Assembly: GCF_038502225.1 (NCBI RefSeq)
Contig: NC_091300.1
Coordinates: forward strand, 51,000,957-51,064,956
Direction of reading: 5' to 3'
Length of the DNA: 64,000 bases
Origin: Cherax quadricarinatus
Taxonomy: Eukaryota > Arthropoda > Malacostraca > Decapoda > Parastacidae
Shown in pieces: positions 44,500-55,019 of the stretch. Made by a program: the position numbers and the translations under genes. The notes beneath the pieces are model-generated. The model worked only from the letters and a program-made list of their open reading frames with translations, had not been told where the DNA came from and did not search any database. The first letter of the stretch is position 1. Each line of letters opens with the position of its first letter.

Positions 44500-44860
44500 A
44501 TTGTTGACATCGACACCATGCTCAGCCCTTCTAGGGTAGGGTAGGTGCCTGAGTCCGAGCTTACAGCTCACAAGACTGTCATTCCCATTAGCCCCCTTGG
44601 GGCGGGGATGGCAGACCAGAGAGGCCTAGCTTGTGGCTAGGCCTGGGGACAGTTGGTCCCAAAGATGAGGCGGTACTTGTGCCTCTTCCCATGGGAGACT
44701 TAAGAGGCCTAGCTTGTGGCTAGGCCTGGGGACAGTTGGTCCCAAAGATGAGGAGGTACTTGTGCCTCTTCCCATGGGAGACTTAAGTCTCAGACACTCC
44801 CTAAAGAGGGGGCCAAGGCCCGGGCCAGGAGAATACCGGCGAATATTTAATAATAATAAA
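44500..44860 (+). mobile_element. GC-rich LINE 3'-end-like segment with an 83-bp duplication
   Basis: The segment carries CATTAGCCCCCTTGGGGCGG. A block starting GAGGCCTAGCTTGTGGCTAG is present twice, 83 bp apart at 44621 and 44704, and differs at one base (GAGGCGG versus GAGGAGG). It ends GAATATTTAATAATAATAAA, like a LINE with a TAA-type tail. Its base composition differs sharply from the AT-rich flank. No coding sequence accompanies it, so it would be a short 5'-truncated insertion. Confidence 0.5.
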
Positions 44861-45228
44861 TTCAATGTCGATCTGTGACTAACTTAACGACACCAGCTTC
44901 GCCTTACTAATAGTGGACGTGAAATATATTCGTTTCATATGGGATACAGAACACTGGTGTGGAAAGGAGATCGTAGGACAGAGAGTGTGTTGTGTTTGCT
45001 TGGAATATATATCTGTCTTAGTTTACACACAGATTGGCGACGTTTCTAGTGGTCCTTGGACTGTGTTTAGTGCTTCAGGGCAGTGAGCCACGTGAGGGTG
45101 GCTCTGAGAGGGTGGCTACGGGCCCTGGCTGGGGCACTGAGCCTCACAGCTCTGCACCCAGTGTGGGCGGCTGTGAGGTCACAGGCAGCAGCTCCGCTGC
45201 TGGCTCTGTCCCCACACCTACAGTCACC

Positions 45229-46991
45229 ATGACAAACCCATGAGAGCGGCCTAAACGTTCATAGGAATGTAGGGACGAGTTGGAGGACGACGTGGGGCAG
45301 GTGGGAGCCCCCACCAAGAAGGCCAAGGATGCAGTGGAGACTACTGTATCTGCCAATCTGCCACTAGATCCGTCGGCAGCCGCTACCCAAGGAGACTTGC
45401 ACTCCCAGATGGCCATAGGGGTCGTGGAAGGAAGCCAGGAGGCTGTAGCTCCTCAACTGGCAAGGATAGAGCCATCCCAGGTCTCTACCCCAGTTGCATC
45501 GGCCTCCACAGTGGATGGGGCCTGGCTGACTCCACGTGGAAGGAGGAATTCCTGCTCAACTCGGGCACAAGCAACCAGGGCCTTCAACAAATTCAAGGTT
45601 CCTGATTACGGGTTTGTAAGGTATCTGGAAAGTCTACCCTGTCTCAAGTTCTGCTGCGAGTTCACTCTTAGGAACGAGGTTCTGGTTATTCCTCGGGACG
45701 AAGATTCTTATGAAGAGTTGAAGGGGCTGGTTGTGACGCATCCCAGCATGGTGGAATTGGTTGCTTCAGAGAAGGTGTACAAGGGGGTGCTCTTACACGT
45801 CCCTGTACCCCTCCCACTGGACCCCATTTTGGAAGTGCCTAATATTGTCAAGGCAGAGCAACTCACTGCTACGGTGAACAAGGTGCCCACCCGCCAGGTG
45901 CTGTTCCACCACAAAGGTCCACTTCCCACGCACCTGGACGTTGGGGTCTGGGGAAGATTCAAGACCCGACCATACCTGTCAGGCCCAGCACAATGCTTCA
46001 ACTGTCAGGGGTTCAATCATATTGCAGCCACCTGCCAGCGAGAGAAGAAGTGTGGTGTGTGCACCAAGGCACACGACTCAAATGACTGCATTGCAATCCT
46101 CCAACAGCCAACCAGCAAAGCCCTTCGGCCAGAGCCCAAGTGTGCCAACTGCTCAAAGAGGCACCATGCCTGGAACCGGAGCTGTCCTGTGATGGTGCAG
46201 CACTGGCAGCAGGTTCGTCATCGGAACGACCCGACAGCCCCGGCGCCACCCAGCCTTGGAACCACCCAGCAACAGTCGGTATGGGCTCCAACCGCGGTTC
46301 CCCGGATACCGCAGGAGGGCAATACCAGCGAGTTCCCGGCACTGGGCTCCCAGCAGTGGCATCACGGGGCACGCACTAGCTTGCAGCAGCGCGGTCAACT
46401 ACGGGGTCAGATGGCAAGGTGGCCAAGAAGACAGAATCAATGGGAAAAACAGCCACAGGCCAGCAGATCCAAGCAGGGCACCAACATTCCTTGCCATCCC
46501 GCCAGCAGGCCTCTTCCCATGGACAGGCCCCTACTGTGAGTGGCCAGAGTCAGGCAGAGGTTCCCCGCTGGGGGACCCAGAAGCCCATGGCCACTCAGGC
46601 AGGGCCCTGGGTGCACCCAGCTTATGCTGCTGCAGTGTCAACAGCCACCCAGAAATACCCAGTGACCCAGCCCTGACTCGACGGGTCGTCCAGCTCAATG
46701 CCTGCAGAGGTAATGGTCGAATCATTTCCCGATCGACTGAAGAAAACCATCGGGGTCATCTCAGCGCTCCTCTGTCGCCTGCTGCCATCGGCGGAGGACA
46801 GGGGCGCCTGCAGACAGCTCCTGTCATGGATGCTGGGCGTAGTCTTACTGGACAGGAAGGACTCAATGGAACTTCAAGCCATCATCCAGGAGTCCTTCCA
46901 GTCCATGATGGAGGAGGCCCCGGAGTCGCCAACAACGGACTACGAGTCCCAGGCAGAGATGGAATCAGAGGGCCACCTCTGCGGCCCTTGA
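45229..46991 (+). pseudogene. ORF1 (gag-like, three zinc knuckles) of the I-group-like LINE
   Basis: The likely start is ATG at 45229 (MTNP), followed by stops at 45241-45243 and 45262-45264; the frame then stays open to 46537-46539. The zinc-binding region is near 45990-46190: CFNCQGFNHIAATC, CGVCTKAHDSNDC, CANCSKRHHAWNRSC. Upstream is the region ending in GRFKTRPYLSGPAQ. A frame change near 46400 leads to a Gln-rich stretch, a stop at 46674-46676, then RLKKTIGVISALLCRLLPSA and a stop at 46989-46991. ORF1 proteins of this kind bind element RNA. The final stop overlaps the first codons of ORF2. Confidence 0.82.
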
Positions 46992-49900
46992 AGATCCTCC
47001 AGTGGAACATTTGTGGGCTGCAGCGGAAAATTCACTTAGTGATTGAAGCTGCAGTTCAGGATGAGGCTGATGTCTTCCTGTTCCAGGAGACACCAATTCG
47101 TCACATCAAATGCAGACACGTATCCCAGGATTCTCGGCCTACCTTCAGCGCCTGGATGGGACTGGCAGGGCCACAGCGATCTACGTCAGGACCACTATCC
47201 CTCATTCAATCTCCACTGACCCCATCAACTGTGAGGAGGGCGTAGAGGTTCAGGCTGTCACCCTACACCTACCGGATGGACCTCTCGTGGTTTACAGTAT
47301 TTACAGAAGCTCTCAGTACACCCTTGACATTTCAGAGGTGGCAGCACTCGCCCCCCGGGAGGATCTTGTTGTGGCTGGGGATTTCAATGCCCACCACCCA
47401 ATACTTTCTTCTGTCTCTCCTACCAATGCAGTTGGGAGGCACCTTGCGGCTGTGCTGGAGGAGGTCCCTGAGATCGCCCTCCTCAACAATGGTGAGCCAA
47501 CCCATCACTACGGTGGCTGCTTGGACGTCACACTCATCTCTTAGGTATGGCTGAGGCAGCCATACCTAAGATTACAGGTGGAGGGTCATATAAACGTGAC
47601 TGGTGGTTTTTACAATGAAGACATCAGGGAGCAGAACCACCGCGTCAATGTCATGCGCAAGATGAACAGGCGTAATCCCACGGTTGAGTCCATGTGTCTG
47701 CTCAGGGAAGTGGTGCGGCATGCACGCCATGTCTCACACAGGGTCAGGCAGGCTAAATGGTTCGAGTGGTGTGCCTCCCTCAGCTACTCCTCCACCTTAT
47801 CTGAGATTTGGATCAAGTTACAATTGACCACTAGGCAGTGTAGCAGTGTGGCTCGGTTGCACCCAGACCCCACAACGAAGGCAGAACGTCTGTTGGACCT
47901 TTTCACCTCCAGAGCGGCCAAGGCTCAACTGCCTCAGGATCTCCGGGACCTCCAAGCCACCCTCCTTCCTAGAAGGATGATGGTGATCCAAGCTGCATGC
48001 CAGGCTAAGGACGTCATGGATGAAGACTTCACCGACCAGGAGCTCCAGGCAGCCTTCACATCTCATCGGGACACTGCACTGGGGCATGATGGTATCACCT
48101 ATGGCATGATCACTCGGTCTGGCCATTCTGGACATTCAGCTGTCCTGGGGGTCGTCAACCGGACTTGGCGAGCTGGCAAACTCCCTGTCGTATGGAAGGA
48201 GGCTGACATCATACTGATTCTTAAGCCTGGGGATCCTGGAAGTGTGAGACCCATCTCCCTCACCAGTTGCATCTCGAAGGTGTCTGAAAGGATGGTGTTG
48301 GAGCGCCTGAGGTGGAAGTTTGGCCCACCTCATAAACACCTCTCTGGCTTCACCAGAGGAGTGGGCACTTTCGAAAGCCTTACCACTCTACTGGCCGGCA
48401 TTGGGTCGGACGCCCAAGCCCACATTGTTGTCTTTCTTGACCTCGAGAAAGCTTTTGAGCTAGCCAGTGCACCTGCCATCCTCTCACTCTTGGCCCGCAG
48501 GGGGGTTAAAGGCAGACTGCTTTCATGGCCTCATTCCAGGACAGGCAGGCCCGGGTATGCTTCCAGGGACATGCCTCTTCTCTCAAGACTCTGGACAATG
48601 GCACTCCACAGGGCGGGGTGCTTAGTCCCACCCTGTTCAATGTACTGATGCACCAGCTGATGCGCCTGCCTTTCTCCAGAGGCACCTTCCTCCTCAGCTA
48701 TGCCGATGGACCTGGCACTTGTCGTACCTAGGAAACGCCGGCTTTTGCAGCGTGCCCAGGAGGACCTCGATCTGATGGCTTCCACTTGTCGTCACTTGGG
48801 GCTCAAGATATCTGCGGCAAAATCCAAAGCCATGATCCTTCGCACCAAGGCACCCAGTCAGAGGCTGCGGGTCCTGGGCATCTGCCTGGGGTGGGTTCAC
48901 AGTTATAGGTACCTTGGCATCTACATTGACAGGCGCCTCACCTTCCAGAAACATGTGCACCACATTAAAGAGAGGGCTCTGCAGAGGGTCAGGGCATTGA
49001 GTGCCATAGCCAACCCTAGGGTTGGGGCCAGACTCGAGGTCATGAGGTTGTTCTACATCCAGGCAATGCACTCCTCTTCGACTATGGGGCACTTGCTCTG
49101 GTTCACACCAGACCCACATACATAAAATTCCTCTGTGTGATCCAGAACACAGCTGTACGGGCCATGCTGGGGGCTCCTAGGTGGGCTAATGCAGTGGCTC
49201 TGAACCTTGAGGTGCAGCTGCAGTCTCTTGAAGACAGGATCCAACTGGTAGCTGCCAAGAGGATCGCAAAGTATCTCCGACTCCCAGGGGCTGATAAACT
49301 GATGAGGGATTTACGGGTCTGCCAGGGACAGGTCATTCCACTGCATCCCGGCCGCCGATGGTTGTGGTAGGTAGCAGATGCCACACGGAAGCTCCTGCCC
49401 ATGACATTGCTCCAGACGGGAGGCTGCGACAGACTGGCAGCGAACTACACGGTGCCGCCCCCTTGGGCACCAGAGCTGTTGGCGGTGCACTGGACAACCC
49501 TACCAGACAGCAAGAGGCATTGCACCCAGGACATTCTGCAACGCCTTGCCTCGGCTAGCATTATGGGTGCAGAAGGCCCAGGGTGTGTGCCATATTACAC
49601 CGATGGCTCCAGAGACCCAGTGGCAGGCTGCACAGCTGCTGGGATATTCCACAGCAATCTGGCAGCAGGTTGGCGCCTCCCAGACCATTGCACCATCCCC
49701 TAGGCTGAACTCTTTGCCATCCAACAAGCTCTGCAGCATGCTCTTGCAGACCATCAGCATCTCCCCATCATTCACGTTGATTTCAAGGCAGCGATCCAAG
49801 CGATTATGCACAGAGAACCAAAGGACAACATACAGTTATTCACATCCATTCAGGGTGACCTGCAGACTCTCATCTCCCAGGATCGCAGGGCCACCATCAA

Positions 49901-50156
49901 CTGGATCCCGAGCCATGTGGGTATCCCTGGCAATGATGCTGCAGATGAGGCTGCTAGGACTGCAACCCTGGAGGCACATCCACGTGCTGCAATCTCCATC
50001 AGCCTCAGCCAGATTGCACTGTGGGCTGCCGGTGCAGCCAGGCGCCCATTCCCTGACCCTGGGGATTCACAGAGCCTCCGCTGGTATGTCAGGGCGACCC
50101 ACAGGGCGCCCCCTCCAAGTATTCAGACACAGTCCAGAGAACTGAGGGTGCCATGA
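46988..50156 (+). pseudogene. ORF2 (endonuclease, reverse transcriptase, RNase H) of the I-group-like LINE
   Basis: Endonuclease: LKILQWNICGLQRK, FLFQETPI, a frameshift near 47125, then VVAGDFNAHHP and DVTLIS, and a stop at 47542-47544. Reverse transcriptase: GHDGITYGMI, WKEADIILILKPGD, VRPISLTSC, VVFLDLEKAFELA (motif A, 48430). A frameshift near 48520 follows, then NGTPQGGVLSPTLFNVL (motif B). Motif C is broken: an extra G after TATGCCGAT turns YADD into YADG and shifts frame at 48705-48710. RNase H: YYTDGS (49.59 kb), a stop at 49701-49703, AELFAIQQAL, HVDFKAA and GNDAADEAAR, so all four acidic positions are still visible. The protein ends at 50156 without the usual terminal zinc motif. Confidence 0.88.
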
Positions 50157-50385
50157 TTCGATCCACGAGAGCACCCTTCCCCAATCCCATGAGCTGCTAC
50201 TTTCTTCAACAGTCTTTGGTGCGGAACTCTATCAAATGCCTTACTAAAATCTAAGTAAATAATATCAAATTCTTTATCGTGGTCAACAGCCTCAAAAGCT
50301 TTACTGAAGAAAGTTAATAAATTAGACAAGACCGGCCTCTTGTGAATCTATGCTGAGTATCATTAATCAAGCTATGCTTATCAGT
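50157..50385 (-). mobile_element. inverted reverse-transcriptase fragment of the CR1-like LINE
   Basis: On the minus strand it reads KHSLINDTQH, FTRGRSCL, a small deletion, then LLTFFSKAFEAVDHDKEFD, IIYLDFSKAFDRVPH (motif A) and KKVAAHGIG. Its first 64 bp (50322-50385) match 53970-54033 of the adjacent plus-strand copy with about two differences, and both lack the same ACA triplet before AATTT. Its 5' end abuts the 5' end of that copy head to head. The left limit at 50157 is where the I-group-like LINE stops. Confidence 0.82.
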
Positions 50386-50446
50386 GGTGACGTGTACTTA
50401 GCTCTGTGAAGACCTATTTGTGTGCTTTCTGTGAATCTGAACCAGG

Positions 50447-52225
50447 ATGCCCTCTCTTGAGCAACTTTACCAGCAGCTGAGAGAAGAGCTCAGAGTTGCT
50501 AAGCTGGAGATACGGCGATTAACGGAGGAGAACAAGAGGATTCGTAGTAATCCTCCTGTTGTGAGTCCCCAGGTTAAGAGGGGAGCTTAGTCAGTGGCCG
50601 GGCAACATGGAACCAAGCTGAGGATCAAGAAAACGGTTGGAGAGGCAGAAACAACGAGAAACCAGAAGACTACCGGTGCTACCTGACGAATGTGAGTGTT
50701 CTACTGGGAATGCCACAACGAGCACAAAAGAAGCATTGGCAGACGTGAGTGAGACATCCCTAGAAACCCAAACGAAGACCATCGAGAACGTCTTGACGAA
50801 TTCTACAAGTGGTGTAATGCTACCTGGCGAATGTGAGACGACTACTGGGAGCATCACGACGGACTACGCCAAGGAAGGTAAAAACATTGTTGTTGTTGGG
50901 GATAGCCAGATTAGGTACATTGATAGGGCATTCTGCTTGAAGGATAGGAGTAGGAGGCAGAGAGTGTTTTCCTGGGGCTGGGATGATGGATATTGTTAGC
51001 CGTCTGGATGACATCATGAGAGGTAATGGGAGAAATCCTATTATGTGTCTCAGTGCTGGAGGCAACGATGTTGGCAGACGTAGGAGTGAGGACCTGATTA
51101 GCAGGTATAGGCCAGCAATAGAGATAAATAGGAGGAAGGGTGGGAAACCTGTCATATATGGTTAAATTAGACACATGTGCAACTCTTGGGTATCTTTATT
51201 GAGGAAACGTTTCGCCACACAGTGGCTTCATCAGTCCATACATAGGAGAAACTTGAAGAACAGGAGGAGAATGAGGTAATCAGTCCCTCAACCTTGAGTC
51301 GATGTGGTCAGTCCATCAATCTTGAATAGAATACGGCATATGAGCGGAGAAGCAGCTTATAAACTGTATGGCAGGAGAGGTGCAGCAGTCGTAGGTGGTG
51401 TCACATTTGTCCAATGTGGAAGTAGGTCGTGCCCAAGGGTCAGGCAAGCGAAGAATTCCCAAGTATTAAGATCCCAAGAAGTTGCAGTGCTTTACAGGAT
51501 AGTAGATGAATGGTTCAAAGAACTGACACGTTGTTAAATTAGACACGTGCAATTCTTGCGTATCTTTATTGAGGAAACGTTTCGCCACACAGTGGCTTCA
51601 TCAGTCCATACATAGGAGAAACTTGAAGAACAGGAGGAGAATGAGGTAATCAGTACCTCAACCTTGAGTCGATGTGGTCAGTCCATCAATCTTCCACATT
51701 GAACAAATGTGACGCCACCTACGACTGCTGCACCTCTCCAGCCATACGGTTTATAAGCTGCTTCTCCGCTCATATGCCGTATTCTATTCAAGATTGATGG
51801 ACTGACCACATCGACTCAAGGTTGAGGGACTGATTACCTCATTCTCCTCCTGTTCTTCAAGTTTCTCCTATGTATGGACTGATGAAGCCACTGTGTGGCG
51901 AAACGTTTCTCAATAAAGATACCCAAGAGTTGCACATGTGTCTAATTTAACAACGTGTCAGTTCTTTGAACCATTCATCTACAATCCTGTCATATGTGGC
52001 ATTTTGCCAAGGAGAGGAGTTGGAAATGAATGGTTGTCCAGAGCAATTGGTGTCAATTGCTGGCTGGACAAATACTGTAAGGAAAATGCGGTAACATTCA
52101 TTGACAACTGGGACCTCTTCTATGGCAGAAATGACATGTATGCCAGGGATGGGGTTCACTTATCTAGGTGTGGGGTGGGAGCACTGGCCAACGCAGTCGA
52201 GGGAGCTGTTTGGTCTTTAAACTAG
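50447..52225 (+). pseudogene. ORF1 with SGNH/GDS-type esterase domain, copy 1 (interrupted)
   Basis: The start ATG is at 50447. The N-terminus is a charged helix (MPSLEQLYQQLREELRVAKL then EIRRLTEENKRIR), probably a coiled coil. A stop lies at 50588-50590, a frame change near 50670, and another near 50965. The esterase part has block I NIVVVGDSQIRYIDRAF (GDS with nucleophile Ser), block III CLSAGGNDVG, and, after the insertion, NEWLSRAIGVNCWLD and block V YARDGVHLSRCGVG (Asp and His). The fold-back insert lies between KPVIYG and PVICGILPRRGVG. CR1-like LINEs are known to carry such an esterase; its role in transposition is unclear. Confidence 0.85.
51162..51985. mobile_element. nested fold-back elements FB-7 inside LINE ORF1
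   Basis: The flanking LINE reads CCTGTCATATATGG at 51148-51161 and CCTGTCATATGTGG at 51986-51999, a 14-bp duplication with one difference. Inside are a left-arm copy (51162-51300), the shared spacer (51320-51490), a second tip (GTAGATGAATGGTTCAAAGA at about 51506), another left arm (51540-51690), the spacer inverted, and a right arm ending CCATTCATCTACAAT. The core GGAAACGTTTCGCC occurs near 51205, 51573 and 51898. This looks like one element inserted into or recombined with another. Confidence 0.85.
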
Positions 52226-52239
52226 GAATAGTTAGTGGT

Positions 52240-54035
52240 ATGGGTTTTGGCGGGAAAACAGTGAAGTCGCAGTGTAGTAATATGTGTACTAGGAGAACTA
52301 GTAATAGGTAAAATGAGATGGATATTGGAAAGTAAGTGGCACTAATTGACAAGGACAGTAATAGGTTTAGTGGAATAACAGAAAGGACCAGGAAGGGTAA
52401 AGACAGAGGAGGGTCTTTAAATATATATTGCACAAATAGTCGCAGTGCTAGGAATAAGATGGACGAGTTGAGACTAGTTGCTAGTGCAGGTAACATTGAT
52501 GTATTTGCCTTAACTGAGACGTTGTTTAATTCAAAAAGTCGGGACATGCCTGCGGAATGTCACATTCAGGGTTTTAAATTGTTCCAAGTAGATAGAAGTG
52601 TCGGGAAGGGGGGTGGGGTGGCATTGTATGTCCGAGATCGATTGAACTGTTGCATAAAAACGGGTATTAAGTCTGAAGCAACGCATACAGAGTCTCTTTG
52701 GATAGAATTTTCAGATGGGCATGAAAAATTAATTTTAGGTGTGATATACCGTCCCCCAAATTTAGATAGGGACCAGGGGTGTCTACTGTGGGAGGAAATT
52801 GTTAAGGCACAAGGCACGATAATGTAGTAATTCTAGGAGACTTTAACTTTAGTCATATTGATTGGAATTTCTTGACTGGGAATTTAGAATCATACGACTT
52901 CTTAGAAGTAGTTCAGGATTGTTTTTTGAAGCAGTTTGTGACAGAACCTAAAAGGGGTAATAACCTGCTTGACTTACTTCTGGCAAACAATGAATCCCTT
53001 GTTAATAATTTAGAAGTTTCAGAGGAACTGGGTGCTAGCGACCACAAATCAATTACATTTAGCATTGAATGGAAGTATGATAGTAGCGATAACTCAGTAA
53101 CAGTCCCAGGTTTTCGCTTAGCAGATTACGATGGGCTTAGAGAACACTTATCATCTGTTGACTGGGGTAACGAAGAGAGCTATCAATATGACAGTTTTCT
53201 GAACACTATACATGAGGCTCAAAGAACGTTTATTCCATATAAAGAAATTAGATCAAATAGAAATGACCCAAAATGGATGAATAATAGGCTGAAATATCTA
53301 TTAGGGCATAAGAAGGGAATTTATAGGCGTATCAAAAGAGATGAGGGTCATCTTATGAATCAGTATATTGACATTAAGAGGGACATTAAAAGGGGGATAA
53401 GAAAAGCTAAAAGGGACTATGAAATTAAAGTTGCTAGGGATTCTAAAACTAATCCAAAAAGCTTTTTCCAGGTATATAGAACAAAAGTTAGAGATAAGAT
53501 AGGTCCCCTTAAAAATAACTTTGGGCATCTTACTGACAAAGAGAATGAAATGTGCTCGAATTTAAATAATTATTTTCTCTCGGTTTTTACACAGGAAGAC
53601 ACTAATAATATTCCAGTAATTAATTTTTATAGTGGGCCAGAAGAAGATAAATTATGTAACATCACAGTCACTAGTGAAATGGTTGTGAAGCAGATAGACC
53701 GACTGAAGCAAAACAAGTCACCGGGTTCTGAAGAGGTTTTTTCAAGGGTTCTTAAGGAATGCAAAATGGAACTCTGCGAACCATTAACTAATATTTTTAA
53801 TTTATCTCTTCAAACAGGTGTAGTGTCTGATATGTGGAAGATGGCTAATGTAATTCCTATTTTTAAAACAGGGGACAAGTCGTTACCATCTAATTACCGC
53901 CCAATAAGCCTGACCTCAATTGTAGGCAAATTAGTAGAGTCAATTATAGCTGAGATTATAAGAAGCCATCTCGATAAGCATAGCTTGATTAATGATACTC
54001 AGCATGGATTCACAAGAGGCCGGTCTTGTCTAAAT
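52240..54035 (+). pseudogene. ORF2 of CR1-like LINE copy 1, ends mid-reverse-transcriptase
   Basis: ORF2 starts at ATG 52240, 14 bp after the ORF1 stop, with early stops at about 52309 and 52333. Endonuclease: IYCTNSRSARNKMDEL, VFALTET, GVIYRPPN. A frameshift near 52816 precedes ILGDFNFSHIDWN, and LGASDHKSI follows. The reverse-transcriptase front is intact from 52872 to the end: KQNKSPGSEEVFSRVLKECK, MWKMANVIPIFKTGDKS, NYRPISLTSIVGKL, FTRGRSCLN, then LS and a stop. Motifs A to C are absent. Confidence 0.87.
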
Positions 54036-54169
54036 TTGTCATAGGAATTTCTTGCCTTTGTTTCAATCCGTCGTTCCCAGGTTCTTCAAGATGGATAGTC
54101 ATTTTCGGTGGTGACCTGTACTTAACTCTGTGAAGAAGTGTCTTGTGTGCTCCCGTGGACTGAACCAAG

Positions 54170-55000
54170 ATGCCCTCCATCGAGCAACTTTACCAGCAAC
54201 TTAAGGAAGAATTGAGAGTAGCGAAGATGGAGATACGGCGATTGACCGAGGAAAACAAGAGGATTCGTAGTAATCCTGTTTCGAGTCCTCATGTCAAGAA
54301 GGGATCGTGGTCAGTGGCTGGACAGCAGAGGACGACGAAGTTGACGATCAAGAAGACGAATGGAAAGCCAGAAACGATGAAGAAGAAAGAGACTGCTGTG
54401 GAAACTCTTGTGGAAACCTCCAACGCATTCTCGGTGCTACCCGACGAATGTGAGTCGACTACTGGGATCGTCACGACGAACGACAACAAGGAAGGTAAGA
54501 ATATTGTTGTTGTTGGGGATAGCCAGGTTAGATACATGGATAGGGCATTCTGCTTGAAGGACAGGAGTAGGAGACAGAGGGTATGCTTTCCTGGGGCTGG
54601 GATGTAGGACATTGTTAGCCGGCTTGACAACATCATGAACGGTAATAGGATCAATCCTATTATTTGCCTCAGTGCTGGAGGCAAAGATGTAGGCAAGCGT
54701 AGAAGTGAGGATTTAGTTAAAAAGTTCAGGACAGCTATAGACATAATTAGGAAGAAGGGGGGCCGCCCTGTTATATGTGGCATTTTGCCAAGAAGAGGTG
54801 TTGGTAATGAATGGTTGTCCAGAGCAATTGGTATTAATTGTTGGCTGGATAAACACTGTAAGGATAATGCAGTATCATTCAATGACAACTGGGGCAACTT
54901 CTATGGCCGAAATGACATGTATGCCAGGGATGGGGTTCACATATCCAGGGCAGGTGTGGGTTTTCTTGCTAACTCAGTTGAGGGGTTGTTAGGACTTTAA
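54170..55000 (+). pseudogene. ORF1 with SGNH/GDS-type esterase domain, copy 2 (one stop)
   Basis: The reading frame of 276 codons is interrupted only by TAG at 54605-54607. It starts MPSIEQLYQQLKEELRVAKM with the same coiled-coil-like N-terminus. A Lys/Thr-rich linker follows, then VLPDECES, block I NIVVVGDSQVRYMDRAF, and block III CLSAGGKDVG. It ends with block V YARDGVHISRAGVG. In block III the Asn of GND is Lys here (copy 1 keeps Asn), which would probably impair an SGNH hydrolase. It matches copy 1 throughout, so the domain order is certain. Confidence 0.88.
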
Positions 55001-55019
55001 ACTAGGATTAGTTAGAGGT

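Larger units (their letters stand above)
45020..50156 (+). mobile_element. I-group-like LINE, nearly complete, decayed
   Basis: A 5.1-kb GC-rich element contains, in order, ORF1 with zinc knuckles, an AP-type endonuclease, reverse transcriptase and RNase H. It ends abruptly at about 50156 before the expected C-terminal zinc motif and 3' untranslated region. There it meets a minus-strand fragment of another LINE. Frameshifts and stops are spread through both ORFs. The domain order and RNase H point to the I/R1/Loa assemblage. Confidence 0.9.
50386..54035 (+). mobile_element. CR1-like LINE with esterase ORF1, copy 1
   Basis: The element begins with a 5' leader (GTGGTGACGTGTACTTAGCT) shared with copy 2 at about 54102. 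It contains ORF1, a fold-back insertion inside ORF1, then ORF2 up to the reverse-transcriptase segment FTRGRSCLN, where it stops. The full 5' end with a missing 3' end is the reverse of ordinary LINE truncation, which suggests rearrangement. Copy 2 follows directly. Confidence 0.88.

Noticed and set aside
45034..45243. A short secreted protein suggested by a hydrophobic start (FLVVLGLCLVLQG).
   Set aside because: It lies in the leader of the I-group-like LINE, in frame with ORF1 and ending just before it. It shows no independent gene features.
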